A DNA stretch of 64,000 nucleotides from Mucilaginibacter defluvii (lineage in GTDB: Bacteria > Bacteroidota > Bacteroidia > Sphingobacteriales > Sphingobacteriaceae): positions 682,001-746,000 of the forward strand of contig NZ_BAABJI010000004.1 of NCBI RefSeq assembly GCF_039543225.1. The letters run 5' to 3'. This document shows positions 1-8,886 of the stretch, in pieces. Below the pieces are notes generated by a model. It made no database searches. It was not told the origin of the DNA and saw only the letters and a list, made by a program, of their open reading frames with translations. Each line of letters starts with the position of its first letter. The first letter of the stretch is position 1. A program made the translations under genes and the position numbers.

Positions 1-354
1 GTAGTTTGCAAGGCCAAGATCATTGGCAGGGGGCATAACCTTACCGAGCGGCTCAATGATGTATCGGCACATGCCGAAATGCAGGCCTTAACCGCCGCCG
101 CCAACTATATGGGCGGCAAGTATTTGCAAGACTGCACGCTATACGTTACGCTGGAACCTTGCGTAATGTGTGCCGGTGCCTCATACTGGTTCCAGGTGGC
201 GCGCATAGTGTTCGGCGCTTACGATCAGCGCATGGGTTTCGGGCGGTTAAACCAAAAGATCACTCACCCCAAAACAGAAATAACAGGCGGCATACGCGAG
301 AATGAATGTGCCGAACTGGTGCGGAATTTTTTTAAGAGTAAGCGGAAGTCTTGA
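1..354 (+). CDS. tadA: tRNA-specific adenosine deaminase, 5' end missing
   Basis: Deaminates adenosine 34 (wobble position) of tRNA to inosine in the cytoplasm. The reading frame is open from base 1, so the start lies outside the window. The cytidine/tRNA deaminase zinc site is visible: HAEMQAL (bases 70-90) carries the zinc histidine and the catalytic glutamate, and PCVMCAGA carries the two zinc cysteines. The C-terminal part (YDQRMGFG and beyond) fits the TadA family. The guanine deaminase branch of the fold is a less likely alternative. Confidence 0.88.
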   Translation, partial: VVCKAKIIGRGHNLTERLNDVSAHAEMQALTAAANYMGGKYLQDCTLYVTLEPCVMCAGASYWFQVARIVFGAYDQRMGFGRLNQKITHPKTEITGGIRENECAELVRNFFKSKRKS

Positions 355-481
355 ACCGGAATTTACGGAATTTGAGAATTTTTCAGAACTGAGTATGGTA
401 TTCTGTTCATCCTGAATCCTGTAAATCCTGCTTCCGACAATATTCTGCTCATTCATTAATTCTGAAAATTCTGGTTCAAAA
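352..481. repeat. Imperfect inverted repeat after tadA
   Basis: The left arm begins at the tadA stop codon (GAACCGGAATTT) and the right arm ends with AAATTCTGGTTC at about 466-478. The interior contains words such as ATCCTGAATCCTGTAAATCCTG in pieces, the style of dispersed intergenic repeats in Sphingobacteriaceae genomes. I see no gene here; a minus-strand reading frame across it looks fortuitous. Confidence 0.5.
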
Positions 482-534
482 CAATACAGACCAACAAATG
501 ACATTTATTTAGAACAATATGCCGCTTACGGACT

Positions 535-542
535 TATATTTG
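535..542 (+). promoter_or_regulatory. -7 element upstream of sod
   Basis: TATATTTG matches the Bacteroidota -7 consensus TAnnTTTG and lies about 40 bases before the sod start. No TTG is present 19 bases upstream, so only half the promoter is convincing. Confidence 0.45.
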
Positions 543-582
543 CTGGTACAACTACAATAGTAAACTTTTAAACACAAATATC

Positions 583-1194
583 ATGGCTTTTACACTACCT
601 GCGTTACCATACGCACCAGAGGCATTAGAACCGCACATTGATAAAGCTACCATGGAAATTCACCATGGCAAGCATCACCAGGCTTATGTTACCAACCTGA
701 ACAAAGCATTGGAAGGCAAGCCTGAGGCTGATGCCAGTATTGAGGAGATCGTAACCAATATATCAAAATACCCTGTAGCAGTACGCAACAACGGCGGTGG
801 CCACTACAATCACTCCCTGTTCTGGACTTTGCTTGCACCAAATGCCGGCGGCGCGCCAACAGGTGCATTAGCCGAGGCTATCAACAGCACATTTGGTTCA
901 TTTGATGAATTGAAAACAAAACTTTCTGAAGCCGGTGCAACCCGTTTCGGTTCGGGCTGGGCCTGGTTAATTGTTACAGCCGATAAAAAACTGGCAGTAA
1001 CTTCAACCCCGAACCAGGATAACCCTTTAATGGATATCGCCGAAGTAAAAGGTACGCCAATTTTAGGTATCGACGTGTGGGAGCACGCTTATTACCTGAA
1101 ATATCAAAATCGTCGCCCGGATTACCTGGCAGCTATCTGGAACGTAGTTAACTGGGAAAAAGTAGCCGAGCTTTATACTAAAGCAACTGCTTAA
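583..1194 (+). CDS. sod: Superoxide dismutase, Fe/Mn family
   Basis: Converts superoxide to hydrogen peroxide and oxygen in the cytoplasm. At 203 residues it has the full length of the family. The four metal ligands can be placed: H27 in EIHHGKHH, H77 in HYNHSLFW, and D164 and H168 in DVWEHAYY. No signal peptide is present. The sequence does not settle whether iron or manganese is used. It stands alone, with a promoter-like -7 element before it and a terminator directly after. oxyR lies about 2 kb away, which fits an oxidative-stress neighbourhood but does not prove co-regulation. Confidence 0.95.
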   Translation: MAFTLPALPYAPEALEPHIDKATMEIHHGKHHQAYVTNLNKALEGKPEADASIEEIVTNISKYPVAVRNNGGGHYNHSLFWTLLAPNAGGAPTGALAEAINSTFGSFDELKTKLSEAGATRFGSGWAWLIVTADKKLAVTSTPNQDNPLMDIAEVKGTPILGIDVWEHAYYLKYQNRRPDYLAAIWNVVNWEKVAELYTKATA

Positions 1195-1215
1195 TCTTAC
1201 CAATATCGTATTTAC

Positions 1216-1256
1216 AAAAGCGGCAGGGTGTAAACATTCTGCCGCTTTTTTGTTTT
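1216..1256 (+). terminator. Rho-independent terminator of sod
   Basis: The stem AAAAGCGGCAG / CTGCCGCTTTT is followed by a run of T residues. Confidence 0.85.
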
Positions 1257-1285
1257 AAAATTAGCGCCTTAAGCGCATTGTATGT

Positions 1286-2290
1286 ATGAAAGCTATTGTA
1301 CTGGAAGGGCTGAACCAGCCACTAACTATAAAAGATATTGATAAACCAGTACCTCAGCCGGGCGAGGTACTGGTGCAGTTAAAAGCGGCATCATTGAACC
1401 GCCGCGACTGGTGGATAACGCAGGGCAAATACGCGGGGATATCCTATCCCTCTGTAATCGGATCTGACGGTGCGGGCATGGTTGTGGAAGCGGGTAGCGA
1501 TGCCGGTAGCGGCTGGATAGGCAAAGAGGTGGTCATCTATCCGGCGCATGGCTGGGGAGAAAGCACCGAGCACCAATCAAAGGATTTTAATATCATCGGC
1601 TTACCGCCCAACCAAGGCACATTTGCTGAATATATTTCCGTTCCGGTGACTGATTTGCAGCCTAAGCCACTTCATCTTAGCTTTGAGCAAACCGCAACAT
1701 TGCCTGTAGCGGGTTTAACTATTTTTAGGGCGTTGTTTACCAAAGGGCAGGTAAAAAAGGGGAATAAGGTATTGATAACCGGAGTTGGCGGCGGTACTGG
1801 GGCTTTTGCCTTGCAATACGCCGTAGCTGCGGGCTGCCAGGTATTTGTTACCTCCGGCTCGGCTAAAAAAATAGAACGTGCACGGCAGTTGGGTGCTTTG
1901 GCAGGCGTAAATTACAAAGCACAGGATTGGGCCGAACAATTGCAGCAGCTATCGGGCGGTGGGTTTGATGTGATTATTGATAGTGCCCTGGGCAAAGGCT
2001 TTGAAAAGCTGATAGATATTTGCAAACCGGGTGGCCGCATCGTGTTTTTTGGCGGTACTGCAGGCAGCATACCCGAATTAGCCGGCCGTAAAATATTCTG
2101 GAACCACATCAGCATATTGGGTACCACGCTGGGCTCACCTGCTGAATTTGAGCAGATGCTGCAATTCATCAGCGACCATAAAATTGAGCCGGTTATTGAT
2201 GAAGTCTTTCCTTTGGCTGAGGCTGAAAAAGCAATCAGGAAGATGGATGACTCAAGCCAGTTTGGTAAGTTGGTTTTAAAAATAAGTTAA
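1286..2290 (+). CDS. Zinc-free MDR oxidoreductase (quinone reductase-like)
   Basis: A 334-residue medium-chain dehydrogenase/reductase: an N-terminal GroES-like fold followed by a Rossmann domain with the nucleotide-binding loop GVGGGTG at residues 166-172. The position that holds the catalytic zinc cysteine in alcohol dehydrogenases reads SLNRRD and there is no four-cysteine structural zinc loop, so it belongs to the zinc-free NADPH:quinone reductase branch. The substrate is unknown. Its stop codon overlaps the start of the next gene (TAATG), which implies translational coupling with a flavin/iron-sulfur reductase. Confidence 0.85.
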   Translation: MKAIVLEGLNQPLTIKDIDKPVPQPGEVLVQLKAASLNRRDWWITQGKYAGISYPSVIGSDGAGMVVEAGSDAGSGWIGKEVVIYPAHGWGESTEHQSKDFNIIGLPPNQGTFAEYISVPVTDLQPKPLHLSFEQTATLPVAGLTIFRALFTKGQVKKGNKVLITGVGGGTGAFALQYAVAAGCQVFVTSGSAKKIERARQLGALAGVNYKAQDWAEQLQQLSGGGFDVIIDSALGKGFEKLIDICKPGGRIVFFGGTAGSIPELAGRKIFWNHISILGTTLGSPAEFEQMLQFISDHKIEPVIDEVFPLAEAEKAIRKMDDSSQFGKLVLKIS

Positions 2291-3300
2291 TGCTGCAGTT
2301 AAGGGTTGAGAAGATAGAGCGAGAGACAGCTGATACATCCACGTTTTACCTGAGCAATGTAACCGGCGAAAAAGTAAGGTATAAAGCTGGTCAATTTATT
2401 ACGCTGGTGTTTGATCATCATCATGAGGAGATTCGCCGTTCGTATTCGTTAAGTTCATCACCTGATGAAGACTTGCTGGCTGTCACCATAAAACGCATCC
2501 CAAACGGCGAAATTTCGCGCTTCATGTCTACTAAAATCGAGGTTGGTGATATATTGAATGCGGTTGAACCCGCAGGCCGTTTCTTGATAACTCATTCCGA
2601 AGAGAAGAAAGATATAATCATATTCGCCGCAGGTAGTGGTATTACTCAGGTTTTTTCTCAGCTTAAATATATATTAAAGCAACCCGGGCAAAGCAATATA
2701 GTTATTATCTATAGCAACCTCAGCGAGTCATCAATTATATTTAAGAAGCAACTTGGCGAGATGGCAAATACCCATGCTGATAGATTAAAAGTTATACACC
2801 TGCTTAGCAGCGAAGCCAATCGGTTGAATAACTTTATGGCCGAAAAGTTGGCAAAGCAGCATGCGTCTAATGGTTTGGCTAACGCCGATTTTTACTTGTG
2901 CGGGCCTTTCGCTTACATGCGTATGCTTAGGCTTACTTTGCTGTATATGGGTGTTGAGCCTCAACGCATCCGTAAGGAAAATTTTGTGATTGATACTGTA
3001 GGAGTAACGCCGCCTGCGCTTAATTATCCGCCGCAAAAAGTTGGCATTGCCTATAAGGGTGAGCATTACAATATCATAGCAGGCGAAAATCAATCTATTT
3101 TACAGGCTGCCTTGCAAAATGGCATCAGATTATCATACAGTTGCCGGGCGGGTGTATGCTCCGCTTGTGCAGTGATGTGCACCAGCGGCAAAGTTGAAAT
3201 GGCTCGAAACGATGTACTAACCCCCGATGACTTAGCCGCGGGGTGGATACTCACCTGCACCGGCCATCCGGTAACGGAGGTGGAGATAGTTGTTGATTAG
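2290..3300 (+). CDS. FAD/[2Fe-2S] ferredoxin reductase, PaaE-like
   Basis: A 336-residue electron-transfer protein with three parts: an FAD-binding barrel with RSYSL at 50-54, an NAD(P)-binding domain with AAGSGITQ, and a C-terminal plant-type ferredoxin domain. The cluster cysteines are C285, C290, C293 and C323 (CX4CX2CX29C). This order matches PaaE, the reductase of phenylacetyl-CoA epoxygenase, but no other paa gene is nearby, so a general oxidoreductase is more likely. It overlaps the upstream MDR gene by one base and should be co-transcribed with it. Confidence 0.85.
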   Translation: MLQLRVEKIERETADTSTFYLSNVTGEKVRYKAGQFITLVFDHHHEEIRRSYSLSSSPDEDLLAVTIKRIPNGEISRFMSTKIEVGDILNAVEPAGRFLITHSEEKKDIIIFAAGSGITQVFSQLKYILKQPGQSNIVIIYSNLSESSIIFKKQLGEMANTHADRLKVIHLLSSEANRLNNFMAEKLAKQHASNGLANADFYLCGPFAYMRMLRLTLLYMGVEPQRIRKENFVIDTVGVTPPALNYPPQKVGIAYKGEHYNIIAGENQSILQAALQNGIRLSYSCRAGVCSACAVMCTSGKVEMARNDVLTPDDLAAGWILTCTGHPVTEVEIVVD

Positions 3301-3301
3301 T

Positions 3302-3383
3302 GGTTAGTAGTCAGTGATTGGAGATTAGGTTTAAACAAGTTGCCTATTATATTTCTGATCACTGATTACTAATCTCCAACCAC
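3302..3383. repeat. Palindromic repeat between convergent genes
   Basis: GATTGGAGATTAG on the left faces CTAATCTCCAACC on the right, in a context built from repeats of AGTGATT-like words. It lies between two converging genes and may act as a bidirectional terminator. The same word family recurs in the rpsN-rpsH spacer near 23.5 kb. Confidence 0.55.
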
Positions 3384-3389
3384 GAATCA

Positions 3390-4325
3390 CTATATGTCTA
3401 CTATTTCTTTCTTCTTCTTCGTTTTTAACCTTTTGGGGATAAATTCGAGTATCTCGTTCTTCAGCGCTTCAATCATGCGGCGTTTTAAAAAGTTGCGGGG
3501 TATGACGATGCTTACTTCTCTGGCTGGTTCCGGCGATTTAAAGTAGCGCACCCTGTCCAATTGTTTTTCGGTTAGGTCGGCAAGGGCGAGTTCAGGTAAT
3601 ATGGTAGCGCCGTTATTCTGGTCAACCATGCGTTTAAGTGTTTCAACGCTGCCCGTATTGTATTCAAAATGCTGAAAGCCGCGTGTGCTTTTACGGCGCT
3701 GGCAAATGTTCAGTACCTGCTCGCGCATGCAATGGCCTTCGTTAAGTACCCATATTTCTTCCACATCAATATCATCAGGCTGTATGCTTTTCTTTTTAAA
3801 CAGGTTGCTGTCGCGCGATACGTAGGCCACAAAATTTTCGTAAAACACCGGTACTTCCGTTAATGATGCCTCATGCAGCGGCGTGGACAGGATGCCGCAG
3901 TCAATCGTGCCCATTTTCAGTTGCTGGATGATCTGTTCGGTAGTTTGCTCCCACACCACCAATTTTACCTGCGGGTATTTTTCTATAAAGCTGGTGATAA
4001 TTTTAGGAAGTATGTACGGCGCTATGGTCGGGATAATGCCAACTTTCAGCTCGCCGGATAATTCCTTTTGCCTGTCGCTTATAATTTCTTTTATCTTCTC
4101 ACTTTCGGCTAAAAGCACGCGGGCCTGGCTTACTACTTCAATACCTATCTCGGTTGGAATAACCGGCTGTTTGGTACGGTCAAAAAGTTTAACGCCTAAG
4201 TTGTCCTCTAGTTTTTGTATCTGCATGCTCAGGGTGGGTTGCGTAACAAAGCATTTCTCGGCGGCAGTAACAAAACTGCGGTAGGTGTCAACGGCTACTA
4301 TATATTCCAGTTGTGTAATAGTCAT
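3390..4325 (-). CDS. oxyR: Peroxide-sensing LysR-type regulator OxyR
   Basis: A 311-residue LysR-family transcription factor with an N-terminal helix-turn-helix (residues about 1-60) and a substrate-binding-like sensor domain. The redox pair of OxyR is present at the same numbers as in E. coli: C199 and C208, within GHCMREQVLNIC. That identifies it as OxyR rather than a metabolite-sensing LysR protein. It would activate peroxide-defence genes when the disulfide forms. A perfect 16-bp dyad lies 4 bases before the start codon and is a candidate autoregulatory operator. The C terminus is lysine-rich. Confidence 0.92.
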   Translation of the reverse strand: MTITQLEYIVAVDTYRSFVTAAEKCFVTQPTLSMQIQKLEDNLGVKLFDRTKQPVIPTEIGIEVVSQARVLLAESEKIKEIISDRQKELSGELKVGIIPTIAPYILPKIITSFIEKYPQVKLVVWEQTTEQIIQQLKMGTIDCGILSTPLHEASLTEVPVFYENFVAYVSRDSNLFKKKSIQPDDIDVEEIWVLNEGHCMREQVLNICQRRKSTRGFQHFEYNTGSVETLKRMVDQNNGATILPELALADLTEKQLDRVRYFKSPEPAREVSIVIPRNFLKRRMIEALKNEILEFIPKRLKTKKKKEIVDI

Positions 4326-4328
4326 AAT

Positions 4329-4375
4329 ATAGAATAAATTGATGCAAATTTATAATTATCATCAATTTATTCTAT
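4329..4375 (-). promoter_or_regulatory. Perfect 16-bp inverted repeat before oxyR
   Basis: ATAGAATAAATTGATG (4329-4344) is the exact reverse complement of 4360-4375, with 15 bases between. A further AATT pair occurs inside. The ATAG and CTAT ends resemble the half-sites of E. coli OxyR boxes, but the spacing differs. Its position suggests an operator or a leader hairpin of oxyR. Confidence 0.6.
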
Positions 4376-4402
4376 TGCTTTCGTTGTGTTTTTATCCACA
4401 AC

Positions 4403-4434
4403 AAAAATGGCCCCCTGCATTGTAAGGAGCCATT
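4403..4434 (-). terminator. Terminator of glmS
   Basis: On the minus strand AATGGCTCC pairs with GGGGCCATT across a short loop, followed by TTTTTG. Confidence 0.7.
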
Positions 4435-4454
4435 CGATATTTATCCCGAATAAA

Positions 4455-6290
4455 TTACTCTACCGTTACTGATTTTGCCAGGTTACGTGGCTGATCCACA
4501 TTGCAGCCACGCATTACGGCGATGTGGTACGATAGCAATTGCAGGGGTATGGTTGCCACCAGCGGTACAAAGGCTTCACCGGTTTGCGGTATCTCAATTA
4601 CGTAGTCGGCCATATCTTTAACGGTCGTGTCTCCCTCGCTTACAATGGCGATCACCCTGCCGCCGCGTGCTTTTACTTCCTGTATGTTGCTGATCACTTT
4701 CTCGTACGATGAATGCTTGGTGGCGATAAATACCACCGGCATTTCAGCATCTATGAGCGCGATTGGTCCGTGCTTCATTTCGGCCGCCGGATAACCCTCG
4801 GCATGGATGTAGGATATCTCCTTAAGTTTCAAGGCGCCCTCAAGCGCTACGGGGAATGAGCTGCCTCTGCCCAGGAAAAGACAGTTGCGGCTATCCTTAA
4901 ATTTAGCGGCTATCTCCTTAATCTTGTCATTAGTTTTTAAAGCCTTTTCTATCAGCGTAGGTATAGCATCCAGTTCTGTCAGGTATTCTATCAGTTTGCT
5001 TTGGGTAATAGCGCCGCGCTGCTGCGCCATATAAAAGGCCATCAGCGTTAAAACTGTTACCTGTGAGGTAAACGCCTTGGTTGAGGCAACGCCGATTTCG
5101 GGACCGGCATGGGTATAAACACCTGCATGCGTAACACGCGGAATGGATGCGCCCACCACATTACATACGCCAAAAATTGTCGCACCTTTCTCTTTGGCCA
5201 GCTCAATAGCTGCCATAGTATCAGCCGTTTCGCCGGATTGCGATATGGCTATCACCAAGTCTTTTTCGGTGATAATAGGGTTGCGGTACCTGAATTCAGA
5301 AGCGTATTCCACCTCAACGGATATGCGCGCATACTCTTCAATTAAATACTCGCCAACTAAGCCGGCATGCCATGATGTACCGCAGGCGACTATAATAATA
5401 CGGTCGAGGTTGCGGAGCTTATCGGCATACTCCTTAATGCCGCCCAGCTGAACATTGCCCTGCTGCGGATAAATACGGCCACGCAAACAATCGCGGATTG
5501 ATCGTGGCTGTTCGTAAATTTCCTTCAGCATAAAATGATCGTAGCCGCCTTTTTCCAGCATTTCCAGCTTCAGGTCAAGCTCCTGTATATAGGGCGTTTG
5601 TACCGTATTGTCGATGTTTTTAATCAGCAGCTCTTCGCGGGTGATGTAAGCGATCTCGTTATCGTTCAGGTAAATTACATTTTTGGTGTACTCCACAATC
5701 GGCGTAGCATCCGAAGCGATAAAGTATTCGCCCTCGCCCACACCTATAACCATCGGGCTGCCCTTGCGCGCCGCAATGAGCAGGTTAGGGTCGTCCTCGC
5801 TCATAATAACAATAGCGTAAGCGCCTATCACTTTATTTAGTGCAATACGCACGGCTTCTTTCAGGTCTATTCCCGTAGCCGTGGCAATGTCTTCAACTAA
5901 ATGAATTAATACTTCAGTATCTGTATCACTTTTAAACACATGGCCTTTGGCCAGTAGTGTTTCCTTAATGGTCGCATAATTCTCAATTATGCCATTGTGG
6001 ATAATGGTCAGCTTGCGGTTGTTTGAGGCATGCGGATGCGAGTTACGGTCACTTGGCGCACCGTGCGTAGCCCAGCGGGTGTGGCCCATGCCTATGGTGC
6101 CCGCTACCGGAAGGTCTTTGGCAAATTCTTCGAGCGCGCTTACCTTGCCTGCTTTTTTGTATACCTTAATGCCATTATTATATATCGATATGCCCGCGCT
6201 GTCGTACCCGCGGTATTCCAGCCGGTGCAGCCCTTTTATTATTATTGAATAAGCCTCACGGTGACCGATGTATCCAACTATTCCGCACAT
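4455..6290 (-). CDS. glmS: Glutamine:fructose-6-phosphate aminotransferase
   Basis: Makes glucosamine-6-phosphate from fructose-6-phosphate and glutamine, the entry step to peptidoglycan and lipopolysaccharide amino sugars. At 611 residues it has full family length. The N-terminal glutaminase starts MCGIVGYIG, with C2 as nucleophile after removal of the initiator methionine. Two SIS sugar-isomerase domains follow, the first with CGTSWHAG near residue 300, and the C terminus NLAKSVTVE is typical. The leader is too short for a glmS ribozyme. It is a single gene with its own promoter and terminator. Confidence 0.97.
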   Translation of the reverse strand: MCGIVGYIGHREAYSIIIKGLHRLEYRGYDSAGISIYNNGIKVYKKAGKVSALEEFAKDLPVAGTIGMGHTRWATHGAPSDRNSHPHASNNRKLTIIHNGIIENYATIKETLLAKGHVFKSDTDTEVLIHLVEDIATATGIDLKEAVRIALNKVIGAYAIVIMSEDDPNLLIAARKGSPMVIGVGEGEYFIASDATPIVEYTKNVIYLNDNEIAYITREELLIKNIDNTVQTPYIQELDLKLEMLEKGGYDHFMLKEIYEQPRSIRDCLRGRIYPQQGNVQLGGIKEYADKLRNLDRIIIVACGTSWHAGLVGEYLIEEYARISVEVEYASEFRYRNPIITEKDLVIAISQSGETADTMAAIELAKEKGATIFGVCNVVGASIPRVTHAGVYTHAGPEIGVASTKAFTSQVTVLTLMAFYMAQQRGAITQSKLIEYLTELDAIPTLIEKALKTNDKIKEIAAKFKDSRNCLFLGRGSSFPVALEGALKLKEISYIHAEGYPAAEMKHGPIALIDAEMPVVFIATKHSSYEKVISNIQEVKARGGRVIAIVSEGDTTVKDMADYVIEIPQTGEAFVPLVATIPLQLLSYHIAVMRGCNVDQPRNLAKSVTVE

Positions 6291-6324
6291 TGTTTCAGGT
6301 TTTTTGTTTGTAGATTGATTGCTG

Positions 6325-6352
6325 CAAATGTAACGAGGTTTAGCGCAAACAA
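6325..6352 (-). promoter_or_regulatory. Bacteroidota-type promoter of glmS
   Basis: On the minus strand TTG is followed after 17 bases by TACATTTG, a match to TAnnTTTG. Predicted transcription starts near 6318, leaving a leader of about 28 bases. Confidence 0.6.
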
Positions 6353-6411
6353 GTGTAAGGCTGCCAAATTAATTGTGCACTTTTGCGCAATCTATTTTTT
6401 AATAAAAAGGC

Positions 6412-7380
6412 ATGATATTAATAACAGGTGCAACGGGTTTTTTGGGGGCTGAAGTAGCCATGCAATTGGTTAAGCAGGGTGAACGTGTGCGCTGCACAAA
6501 ACGTAGATCATCCATAGTGCCCGAAATATTGAAGCCTTTTTCTGAAAATATTGAATGGGTTAACGCAGACATCCTGGATGTTTTCGCTTTGGAGGATGCT
6601 TTTGCAGGCGTGACTCAGGTATATCATGCCGCAGCCTGGGTATCGTTAAAACAAAAAGATAAAAACCCCATGATTGCCGCCAATGTTGCGGGTACAGCCA
6701 ATATAGTGAACTTATGCCTTGATAATAATTGCAAGCTGGTGCACGTAAGCTCCATCGCGGCATTGGGTTTGGCAAAACCCGGCGAGGTTATTACGGAAGA
6801 CACGCATTTAGATGTAAGCACCGAAACAGATGGCTACGCCATATCAAAGCTGGAAAGTGAGATGGAAGTTTGGCGGGGCATAGCCGAAGGTTTGGATGCT
6901 GTGATTGTAAATCCCTCGCTGATAATAGGTGTAAATGCAGGTGATGAAGGCACCGGGCAAATTTTTAATACTGTACGCAAAGGCCTGAAGTTTTATACCC
7001 GTGGCACCGCCGGGCTGGTTGATGTGCAGGATGTAGCCAAATGTATGGTCGCCCTGATGAACAGCAATATCACCGCCGAGCGCTTCATCATCAACGCTGA
7101 AAACCGTGCTTATAAACAACTGGTTGAGGAAATAGCTCAGAGTTACGGCATACCCGCCCCGGCCAAAGAAGCCAAGCCCTGGATGATGAACCTGGCCTGG
7201 CGCGGGGCAGCGTTAGTAGCGGCTATAACGGGTAAAGATCCTTTTCTGGATAAAATTGCCGCACAATCGGCGGTTACCACTAAGTATTTTGACAACTCCA
7301 AGATCAAAAAAGCGATCGGCATTGAGTTTAAGCCGGTGAGCGAGAGTATTAAGGAGATATGCTCGGTTGCTTACAAATAG
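6412..7380 (+). CDS. Extended-SDR NAD(P)-dependent reductase/epimerase
   Basis: A 322-residue extended short-chain dehydrogenase with the nucleotide loop GATGFLG at residues 6-12 and the catalytic pair Y142/K146 in YAISK. Overall it resembles dihydroflavonol-4-reductase-like and 3-beta-hydroxysteroid-dehydrogenase-like bacterial proteins, whose substrates are mostly unknown. It is divergent from glmS. Its last 10 bases overlap the end of the convergent gene at 7371-7694. Confidence 0.8.
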   Translation: MILITGATGFLGAEVAMQLVKQGERVRCTKRRSSIVPEILKPFSENIEWVNADILDVFALEDAFAGVTQVYHAAAWVSLKQKDKNPMIAANVAGTANIVNLCLDNNCKLVHVSSIAALGLAKPGEVITEDTHLDVSTETDGYAISKLESEMEVWRGIAEGLDAVIVNPSLIIGVNAGDEGTGQIFNTVRKGLKFYTRGTAGLVDVQDVAKCMVALMNSNITAERFIINAENRAYKQLVEEIAQSYGIPAPAKEAKPWMMNLAWRGAALVAAITGKDPFLDKIAAQSAVTTKYFDNSKIKKAIGIEFKPVSESIKEICSVAYK

Positions 7381-7694
7381 TTTGTCATACGGGCTACCTG
7401 TATAGCGCAGGCGATAAACGCTGCACTGGCCGGTATATAAAATAGCAAGTCCTTCCGGTAAAGCAAGCTATGCAGTATTAAAGTTATCCCGCTACCTATT
7501 CCTACAGCGGAAGTTAAGAGGTCGCCATAAATTAATCCTTCACCCCACGCTATTTTTTCACCCCACTCCATATTGCTTAACCTGCTTATATATTCACGAT
7601 GTGAATTGACTTGGTTAATGCAGTAAGCAAGATAACTTAACAGAAGTATGATGATTAATTTGTGTTTTAAAATGTACCGAGTAAATAAACCCAC
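7371..7694 (-). CDS. Small membrane protein of unknown function
   Basis: 107 residues with three likely membrane segments, at about 11-28, 58-78 and 84-103. I do not recognise the family. The hydrophobic pattern, the basic N terminus (MGLFTRYILKHK) and the tail-to-tail overlap with the SDR gene favour a real gene over a shadow frame. Confidence 0.55.
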   Translation of the reverse strand: MGLFTRYILKHKLIIILLLSYLAYCINQVNSHREYISRLSNMEWGEKIAWGEGLIYGDLLTSAVGIGSGITLILHSLLYRKDLLFYIPASAAFIACAIQVARMTNYL

Positions 7695-7797
7695 GTTGTA
7701 GTTTATATTTAATACCCGACTATCACTTAAAGTAACCCCGTCAGCATCGTTTTTTTGACAGACTATTTCTTTAGTCTAAAATATTTTCTATCAGGCA

Positions 7798-7828
7798 TTT
7801 GCTAATAAAAAAAATTGACATACCTTTG
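7798..7828 (+). promoter_or_regulatory. Promoter of the rpsL operon
   Basis: TTTG (7798-7801), 19 bases, TACCTTTG (7821-7828): a full match to the Bacteroidota housekeeping promoter. A mini stem-loop follows at once (TCCT 7832-7835 with AGGA 7842-7845), which should fall near the 5' end of the transcript. Confidence 0.85.
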
Positions 7829-7873
7829 CAGTCCTTAAAATAGGAATAAAACTGTAAAGAAACAAAGCAAGAA

Positions 7874-8287
7874 ATGCCTACTATTCAGCAATTAGTTAGA
7901 AAAGGTAGAGTAGCTCTGGAAGACAAGAGTAAGTCGCCAGCGTTGGACAGCTGTCCACAGCGAAGAGGCGTGTGCACCCGTGTGTACACCACTACCCCTA
8001 AAAAACCAAACTCAGCAATGCGTAAAGTTGCCCGTGTGCGCCTTACTAACGGTAAAGAGGTTAACGCCTACATCCCGGGTGAAGGACACAACTTACAGGA
8101 GCACTCTATCGTGTTAATCCGTGGCGGTCGTGTTAAGGATTTACCTGGTGTACGTTACCACATCATCCGTGGTGCGTTAGATACTTCAGGTGTTGCCGGC
8201 CGTAACCAGCGCCGTTCAAAATATGGTACCAAGCGTCCTAAACCAGGTCAGGCAGCTGCCGCACCTGCAAAAGGTAAAAAGAAATAA
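7874..8287 (+). CDS. rpsL: 30S ribosomal protein S12
   Basis: Decoding-centre protein of the small subunit. The conserved core contains [18 protein letters not shown] and [13 protein letters not shown], the latter holding the aspartate that RimO methylthiolates in other bacteria. K43 is the unmodified, streptomycin-sensitive residue. At 137 residues it is slightly long because of an Ala/Lys-rich tail ([13 protein letters not shown]). It is the first gene of the rpsL-rpsG-fusA-rpsJ transcript. Confidence 0.99.
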   Translation: MPTIQQLVRKGRVALEDKSKSPALDSCPQRRGVCTRVYTTTPKKPNSAMRKVARVRLTNGKEVNAYIPGEGHNLQEHSIVLIRGGRVKDLPGVRYHIIRGALDTSGVAGRNQRRSKYGTKRPKPGQAAAAPAKGKKK

Positions 8288-8305
8288 TAAGGAGGATAAT
8301 AGAAA

Positions 8306-8773
8306 ATGAGAAAGTCGAAACCAAAAAAGAGAATTATCCTTCCTGATCCAAGGTTCAATGATACCATGGTAACCAGATTTGTAAACAACATGATGTATGA
8401 TGGTAAAAAATCTACCGCGTACTCAATTTTTTACAACGCTGTTGATATCGTTGAGAAAAAAACCAGCGAAAATGGTTTAGATACCTGGAAAAAAGCTTTA
8501 AATAATGTAATGCCAGCTGTTGAAGTTAAATCACGCCGTGTAGGTGGTGCTAACTTCCAGGTTCCTACTGAGGTTCGTCCGGAGCGTAAAATCGCTTTGG
8601 GTATGAAATGGCTGATTAGCTATGCTCGTAAACGTGGCGAAAAAACCATGATGGAGAAATTAGCCGGTGAGATCATCTCCGCTTCAAAAGGTGAAGGTGC
8701 TGCGGTTAAAAAGAAGGAAGATACGCACAAAATGGCTGAAGCCAACAAAGCGTTCTCACACTTCAGGTTCTAA
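8306..8773 (+). CDS. rpsG: 30S ribosomal protein S7
   Basis: Primary 16S rRNA-binding protein that organises the 30S head. It has 155 residues, full length, with the family start RKSKPKKR and the [12 protein letters not shown] loop. An AAGGAGG sequence lies 12 bases before the start, an unusually strong Shine-Dalgarno site for this phylum. The gap to rpsL is 18 bases, so the two are surely co-transcribed. Confidence 0.98.
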   Translation: MRKSKPKKRIILPDPRFNDTMVTRFVNNMMYDGKKSTAYSIFYNAVDIVEKKTSENGLDTWKKALNNVMPAVEVKSRRVGGANFQVPTEVRPERKIALGMKWLISYARKRGEKTMMEKLAGEIISASKGEGAAVKKKEDTHKMAEANKAFSHFRF

Positions 8774-8801
8774 ACAAAAGGATTACACCGATTTAATATA
8801 T

Positions 8802-8855
8802 GATTACACCGATTTTGTTAGGATTGTATTTTAATCTCAACAGGTCGGTGAAATC
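8802..8855 (+). promoter_or_regulatory. Palindrome (RNA hairpin) in rpsG-fusA spacer
   Basis: Left arm 8802-8825 pairs with 8833-8855 across a 7-base loop, with three G.U pairs, two mismatches and one bulge when read as sense RNA. The 14 bases GATTACACCGATTT also occur as an exact direct repeat 21 bases upstream (8781-8794). The remainder of the 113-base spacer shows nothing else. Confidence 0.6.
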
Positions 8856-8886
8856 ATTTTAAATCCGAGAAATCAAACAACAAAAG

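Noticed and set aside
247-504. 85-residue minus-strand frame overlapping the end of tadA
   Set aside because: It lies on the palindromic repeat and the tadA 3' end and has no recognisable protein features.
6291-6318. glmS ribozyme
   Set aside because: The leader is only about 28 bases and shows no ribozyme-like fold.
8781-8815. Possible CRISPR-type repeat before fusA
   Set aside because: Only two copies, no regular spacers, and no cas genes in the window.
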